A DNA stretch of 27,466 nucleotides from Avibacterium volantium_A (GTDB taxonomy: Bacteria > Pseudomonadota > Gammaproteobacteria > Enterobacterales > Pasteurellaceae), in the NCBI RefSeq assembly GCF_049366555.1, contig NZ_JBMMGT010000031.1, positions 1-27,466 of the forward strand, in the 5' to 3' direction. Made by a program: the position numbers and the translations under genes. Below the pieces are notes generated by a model that saw nothing but the letters and a program-made list of their open reading frames with translations, did no database searches and had not been told where the DNA came from. Each line of letters starts with the position of its first letter. Position 1 is the stretch's first letter. Positions 24,256 through 27,466 of this stretch are shown piece after piece.

Positions 24256-24288
24256 ACCGCACTTTATTTATTAAAGCTAAGAGCTTTA
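24256..24288 (-). other. iscR-iscS intergenic hairpin and uptake signal
   Basis: A 7-bp inverted repeat TAAAGCT/AGCTTTA (24272-24278 with 24282-24288) is followed on the minus strand by an uptake 9-mer (24256-24264). In E. coli this gap is where the iscRSUA mRNA is split, leaving stable iscR. The hairpin could protect the iscR 3' end, which is inference. Confidence 0.4.
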
Positions 24289-24320
24289 TTTTTAAGGCGA
24301 AGGATTTTGACGATAAAACA

Positions 24321-24791
24321 CTAAGCGTTTTCGTTTAGCATCACTAAATTGTCAAAATCTTTATGATGACGGTGCTGAGGCTTTTCCTGATGATGTTTTT
24401 CCACCAGTTCCGCCAAAGTAATTTCATTTAAAAAATTTTCAATTCGCTGGCTGAGTTCGTCCCATAATGAATGGGTTAAACATTGCTGCCCGCCTTTGCA
24501 ATCCCCTTGTCCTAAGCAACGGGTTACGGTGATATTTTCATTCACCGCAGCGATGATCATGCCAATGGAAATTTTATCGCTTGGTTGCCCAAGCTGATAC
24601 CCCCCACCAGGGCCACGCACACTTTTCACTAAACCGTGGCGGCGTAATTTTGCGAATAATTGTTCTAAATAAGAAAGGGAAATATGCTGTCTTTCTGAAA
24701 TATCAGCCAAGCTAACAGGGCCATTTTCAGTATTTAATGCAATATCTAAAATCGCAGTTACAGCATAACGACCTTTTGACGTTAATTTCAT
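24321..24791 (-). CDS. iscR: Fe-S cluster regulator IscR
   Basis: This 156-residue Rrf2-family regulator (E. coli 162) has an N-terminal winged helix (about 1-70, MKLTSKGRYAVTAILDIAL and GPGGGYQLG). The [2Fe-2S] ligands are Cys92, Cys98, Cys104 and His107 at the E. coli positions. Holo-IscR represses the isc operon and apo-IscR acts on other genes. AAGGAAG precedes ATG. A type 1 IscR site overlaps its promoter, so autorepression is expected. The tail is rich in His and Gln (HHQEKPQHRHH). Confidence 0.97.
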   Translation of the reverse strand: MKLTSKGRYAVTAILDIALNTENGPVSLADISERQHISLSYLEQLFAKLRRHGLVKSVRGPGGGYQLGQPSDKISIGMIIAAVNENITVTRCLGQGDCKGGQQCLTHSLWDELSQRIENFLNEITLAELVEKHHQEKPQHRHHKDFDNLVMLNENA

Positions 24792-24821
24792 CTTCTACTT
24801 CCTTCTAGCAATTAGGCGGTT

Positions 24822-24853
24822 ATCTTACATAACCTTCTAAATTAGTCAACTAT
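24822..24853 (-). promoter_or_regulatory. iscR promoter with type 1 IscR site
   Basis: On the minus strand TTGACT (plus 24844-24849) and TAAGAT (plus 24822-24827) form a promoter with a 16-base spacer. The 25-base box at 24829-24853 agrees, by my count, at 22 positions with the type 1 IscR consensus as I recall it. The strong half is ATAGTTGACT. It covers the -35 and overlaps the trmJ stop codon. Confidence 0.75.
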
Positions 24854-25599
24854 TCCCTATTGAAATTTCCGCTTTTTTCCACCGCACTTAACATTCCGCG
24901 TAGGATATTTAATTCATTTTTTTCCACTTCAGCGCGCAGATATAAACGTCTTAATTTTTGCATAACACCTTGATTTTGAATGAAACCTAGCTGTTGATAA
25001 AGACGTTCCGTATGGGCAAAAAAGTATTCTAATTCCTGTGCCGTTGGATAGGTGCTTTCTATTGATGAAAGAGAAAAATCCATGTCTTTTTTATTTCCTT
25101 CCTTTTTATTTTTTTCTAACCACGCCATTCGCAATTCATAGCTTATTAATTGCACTGCCATTGCTAAATTCAGCGAAGAATAATCAGGATTAGCAGGAAT
25201 GGTTAAATGATAACGACATTTCAGCAATTCTTCATTGGTTAGCCCAATACGTTCGCGCCCGAACACGATAGCAACTTTATGTTGTTTCGCAAAGGCGACC
25301 GCTTTTTCCGCACAAGCACGGGGTTCAAGTAAGGTGCTTTGCAAATGGCGCAGGCGAGCGCTTGTGCCAATAACAAATTCACAATCTGCCACGGCTTGAT
25401 CAAAGGTTGGCACGATAACTGCGTTTCTCACCACATCATCAGCCCCCGCCGCTAATGCAATGGCTTGCTCATCAACACCTTGTTTCGGTGCTACGAGATA
25501 AAGCTGGCTCAATCCCATTGTTTTCATTGCACGCGCCGCTGATCCAATATTGCCGCTATGAGAGGTTTCTACTAGCACAATGCGAATATTTTCTAACAT
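24850..25599 (-). CDS. trmJ: tRNA Cm32/Um32 methyltransferase TrmJ
   Basis: This 249-residue SPOUT methyltransferase (E. coli TrmJ 246) methylates the 2'-OH of residue 32 in the tRNA anticodon loop. The N-terminus IRIVLVETSHSGNIGSAARAM carries the catalytic Asn-Ile-Gly-Ala-Arg region. The knot motifs follow: VFGRERIGLTNEEL and IPANPDYSSLNLAMAVQLISYE, which bind S-adenosylmethionine. It lies directly upstream of iscR, as in E. coli, and its last codons overlap the iscR operator. An uptake signal is embedded at 24881-24889. It is divergent from suhB. Confidence 0.95.
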   Translation of the reverse strand: MLENIRIVLVETSHSGNIGSAARAMKTMGLSQLYLVAPKQGVDEQAIALAAGADDVVRNAVIVPTFDQAVADCEFVIGTSARLRHLQSTLLEPRACAEKAVAFAKQHKVAIVFGRERIGLTNEELLKCRYHLTIPANPDYSSLNLAMAVQLISYELRMAWLEKNKKEGNKKDMDFSLSSIESTYPTAQELEYFFAHTERLYQQLGFIQNQGVMQKLRRLYLRAEVEKNELNILRGMLSAVEKSGNFNRE

Positions 25600-25626
25600 T
25601 TTGATTCTGCATTATCTGACTACAAA

Positions 25627-25655
25627 TTGTGGGTATTCTAGCACAATACCCACAA
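25627..25655 (-). promoter_or_regulatory. trmJ promoter inside 11-bp inverted repeat
   Basis: A perfect 11-bp inverted repeat TTGTGGGTATT (25627-25637) and AATACCCACAA (25645-25655) has a 7-base spacer. On the minus strand it contains TGC-TAGAAT (plus 25635-25643), an extended -10 giving a start near 25628 and a leader of about 29 bases. The right arm touches an uptake signal (25655-25663). It could be an operator, or act as RNA. Confidence 0.6.
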
Positions 25656-25663
25656 AGTGCGGT
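25655..25663 (+). repeat. DNA uptake signal between trmJ and suhB
   Basis: AAGTGCGGT in the divergent promoter gap; its first base is the last base of the inverted repeat next to it. Confidence 0.8.
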
Positions 25664-25702
25664 CAGAAATAGGAAAATTTTTCGCGCCCAACAGGGTTTT
25701 TC

Positions 25703-25731
25703 TCGCTTTTTGCTTAAAAAATCACTATAAT
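25703..25731 (+). promoter_or_regulatory. Candidate suhB promoter
   Basis: A perfect TATAAT at 25726-25731 has only a poor -35 (TCGCTT, 17-base spacer). A start near 25738 gives a 34-base leader. Confidence 0.45.
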
Positions 25732-25771
25732 TCCTGCCCTTAAATGATGTTCTTTAAAATCTGGTGGAAAT

Positions 25772-26578
25772 ATGAATCCAATGTTAAATATCGCTATTCG
25801 TGCGGCACGAAAAGCGGGCAATATTATTGCTAAAGGTTATGAACGCCGTGATGATATTCAAGCGGTGGCAAAAAGCGCGAATGATTTTGTTACCAATATT
25901 GATAAAGCTTCTGAAGCAGCTATTATTGATGTGATCCAAAAAGCCTATCCTGACCATACCATTATTACTGAAGAGAGTGGCGCGTTAGAAGGTAAAGAAA
26001 GCGATGTGCAATGGGTGATTGATCCACTAGATGGCACGACAAATTTCATCAAAGGATTGCCGCACTTTTCGGTTTCTATCGCGGTTCGCGTGAAAGGCAG
26101 AACCGAAGTTGGCGTGGTTTATGATCCTATCCGTAATGAACTCTTCACCGCTGTGCGTGGACAAGGTGCAAAAATCAACGAACTACGTCTGCGTGCAGAA
26201 AACACCAAGCGTGAATTGCAAGGCACAATCTTAGCTACCGGTTTCCCATTCAAAAAAATGTCGGCAATGCCAACGCAATTTGCAATGATGAGCAATCTTG
26301 TTAATGAAGGTAAAGTGGCTGACTTCCGCCGTACTGGCTCAGCTGCGTTAGATATGTGCTATGTAGCTGCTAACCGTGTTGATGGCTATTTTGAAATGGG
26401 CGTGAAAGCTTGGGATATTGCAGCAGGTGATCTTATCACCCGCGAAGCAGGTTGTTTAGTCACAGATTTTGAAGGCGGACACAGCTATTTAACATCAGGC
26501 AACGTGGTCGCCGCCCCTGCACGTTTAGTAAAAGAAATCTTAAACCAAATTCAGCCTTGTTTAAGCGTTGCTCGCTAA
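25772..26578 (+). CDS. suhB: Inositol-1-monophosphatase SuhB
   Basis: This 268-residue magnesium-dependent phosphatase (E. coli SuhB 267) also serves in rRNA transcription antitermination with Nus factors. Metal-binding motif residues are Glu67-Glu68, then DPLDGTTNF with Asp84 and Asp87, and WDIAAGD with Asp215. The ribosome site is GGTGGA. It is divergent from trmJ, as in E. coli, and convergent with sodA, with separate terminators. A near-match uptake signal (one base off) at about 26066 was not counted. Whether this copy acts in antitermination is inferred from orthology. Confidence 0.96.
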   Translation: MNPMLNIAIRAARKAGNIIAKGYERRDDIQAVAKSANDFVTNIDKASEAAIIDVIQKAYPDHTIITEESGALEGKESDVQWVIDPLDGTTNFIKGLPHFSVSIAVRVKGRTEVGVVYDPIRNELFTAVRGQGAKINELRLRAENTKRELQGTILATGFPFKKMSAMPTQFAMMSNLVNEGKVADFRRTGSAALDMCYVAANRVDGYFEMGVKAWDIAAGDLITREAGCLVTDFEGGHSYLTSGNVVAAPARLVKEILNQIQPCLSVAR

Positions 26579-26621
26579 ACAACGCATTTTTAATCTAAAC
26601 CTCTAAAATTAGCTAAATCGG

Positions 26622-26656
26622 AAAATAGGCGAGTGAATAACTTGCCTATTTTTTTT
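26622..26656 (+). terminator. Terminator of suhB
   Basis: A 12-bp stem with one G-T pair (26622-26633 with 26641-26652) and a run of eight T residues (26649-26656). Confidence 0.88.
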
Positions 26657-26666
26657 AGAAGAAAGA

Positions 26667-26695
26667 TAAAAAAATCCCCTCATTAAAGAGGGGAT
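26667..26695 (-). terminator. Terminator of sodA
   Basis: An 8-bp GC-rich stem (26674-26681 with 26688-26695) is followed on the minus strand by seven T residues. It lies 28 bases after the sodA stop. Confidence 0.88.
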
Positions 26696-26722
26696 AATAT
26701 GAAATTCATTTTGAATGATGAA

Positions 26723-27349
26723 TTAGATGTTTACTTTTTTCTCAAAACGCTCTGCTGCGTAATCCCAGTTCACTACGTTCCAGAATTCTTTAATGTAGTC
26801 TGGACGGCGGTTTTGGAATTTTAAGTAGTATGCGTGTTCCCAAACATCTAAACCGAAAATTGGGTAGCCTTCGCAACCTGCGATTTCTTTACCCATTAAT
26901 GGGCTGTCTTGGTTTGCAGTGGAAACTACTTCTAATTTACCGTTGTTTAACACTAACCACGCCCAGCCAGAACCGAAACGGGTTGCCGCAGCTTTTTCAA
27001 ATTCTGCTTGGAATGCTTCCACAGAACCGAAATCACGGATAATGGCGTCTTTTAACGCACCTTGTAAGGTAGTGCCTTTTTTCAAGCTTTTCCAGAACAA
27101 GCTATGATTAACGTGGCCACCGGCATTGTTGCGTAAACCTGTGCGTTTATCTGCTGGCACTTCTGCTAACTTGGTGATTAACTCACCCGGGCAAAGCTCA
27201 GCAAATTGCGGTAACGTTTCTAAAATAGCGTTAGCGTTGTTCACATAAGCTTGGTGGTGTTTGCTGTAGTGAATTTCCATTGTTTGCGCATCGAAATGTG
27301 GTTCTAATGCATCGTAGGCATAGCCTAGTTCAGGTAGAGTGTAAGCCAT
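26723..27349 (-). CDS. sodA: Manganese superoxide dismutase
   Basis: I start at ATG 27349 (208 residues; E. coli SodA 206), after AAGGAA, rather than the open frame reaching 27424, which would contain the promoter. Metal ligands are His27, His82, Asp168 and His172 (DVWEHAYY). The manganese-type markers are GGHVNH and the Gln in ANQDSPLMG (Gln147), which favour Mn over Fe. Cytoplasmic enzyme that dismutes superoxide, helping protect the labile clusters made by the neighbouring isc operon. Its promoter carries an FNR-like box and a possible Fur half-site, in line with anaerobic and iron repression of E. coli sodA. Confidence 0.96.
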   Translation of the reverse strand: MAYTLPELGYAYDALEPHFDAQTMEIHYSKHHQAYVNNANAILETLPQFAELCPGELITKLAEVPADKRTGLRNNAGGHVNHSLFWKSLKKGTTLQGALKDAIIRDFGSVEAFQAEFEKAAATRFGSGWAWLVLNNGKLEVVSTANQDSPLMGKEIAGCEGYPIFGLDVWEHAYYLKFQNRRPDYIKEFWNVVNWDYAAERFEKKVNI

Positions 27350-27367
27350 AAAATTTTCCTTCTTAAA

Positions 27368-27377
27368 ATAATCATTA
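27368..27377. promoter_or_regulatory. Possible Fur half-site in sodA leader
   Basis: ATAATCATTA equals ten consecutive bases of the 19-base Fur consensus; the other half matches poorly. It lies between the predicted start and the ribosome site of sodA. Confidence 0.3.
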
Positions 27378-27386
27378 GGTACTAAA

Positions 27387-27424
27387 TTCTTGCGTATTCT
27401 AGCAAGAAACTTGATTAAGATCAT
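27387..27424 (-). promoter_or_regulatory. sodA extended -10 promoter and FNR-like box
   Basis: On the minus strand TGC-TAGAAT (plus 27396-27404) is an extended -10, enclosed by perfect 7-bp arms TTCTTGC (27387-27393) and GCAAGAA (27402-27408). TTGAT-N4-ATCAT (27411-27424) matches nine of ten FNR bases. It is centred about 28 bases before the predicted start, where binding would repress. Confidence 0.65.
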
Positions 27425-27466
27425 TAAAAGTTTAAATTTCTAACGAAAAATAAATAGGGCAGAAAA

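Noticed and set aside
27350..27424. N-terminal extension of sodA
   Set aside because: The extra 25 codons cover the predicted promoter and FNR-like box; ATG 27349 has the ribosome site and the standard start.

Overview
The window reads as ordinary chromosome from a gamma-proteobacterium of the family Pasteurellaceae, in the clade that uses the Haemophilus-type DNA uptake signal. By eye I count about 26 exact copies of the 9-mer AAGTGCGGT (both strands) in 27.5 kb. Six pairs of them form inverted repeats, and most of those look like terminators. The coding content is moderately AT-rich. Every recognised protein is close in length and motif to its E. coli or H. influenzae counterpart, and the bifunctional glutathione synthetase GshF (gshAB) is known from Pasteurella. 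I cannot name the genus from sequence alone. I see no phage, insertion sequence, CRISPR array, integrase or other mobile element.

Layout, left to right. 1-81 is the tail of an unidentified gene. 279-2568 holds a pirin, a convergent zinc metallopeptidase (ypfJ) and a BON-LysM protein. 2763-6071 is the protein quality-control block tig, clpP-clpX. 6145-10402 is a divergent pair, the pseudouridine synthase rluC (minus) and RNase E (rne, plus), separated by a structured region that looks like a long rne leader. 10568-10657 is tRNA-Ser(UGA), followed by a small putative membrane peptide. 11195-13572 (minus) is aspartase and a Cof-type phosphatase. 13812-16446 is a mannose-family PTS operon (EIIAB, EIIC, EIID), with an unrecognised two-helix membrane protein after it. 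16993-19269 (minus) is gshF. 19467-24791 (minus) is the iron-sulfur assembly operon iscR-iscS-iscU-iscA-hscB-hscA-fdx. trmJ lies upstream of it and suhB is divergent from trmJ. 26723-27349 (minus) is manganese superoxide dismutase.

The genes are mostly core functions. The regulatory sequence is the richer part. There is a probable IscR autorepression site over the iscR promoter and an FNR/CRP-type site placed at about -41.5 of the aspA promoter. A CRP-type site lies at about -61 of the PTS promoter, and FNR-like boxes lie at sodA and gshF. Carbon state, oxygen and Fe-S status therefore appear to be read by several neighbouring units. An unexpected pattern is that extended -10 promoters (rluC, trmJ, sodA) are each wrapped by an inverted repeat. 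I found no undescribed multi-gene system. The least explained items are the membrane protein at 16532-16912, the small ORF at 10956-11105 with the structured DNA before it, and the palindromic -10 regions.
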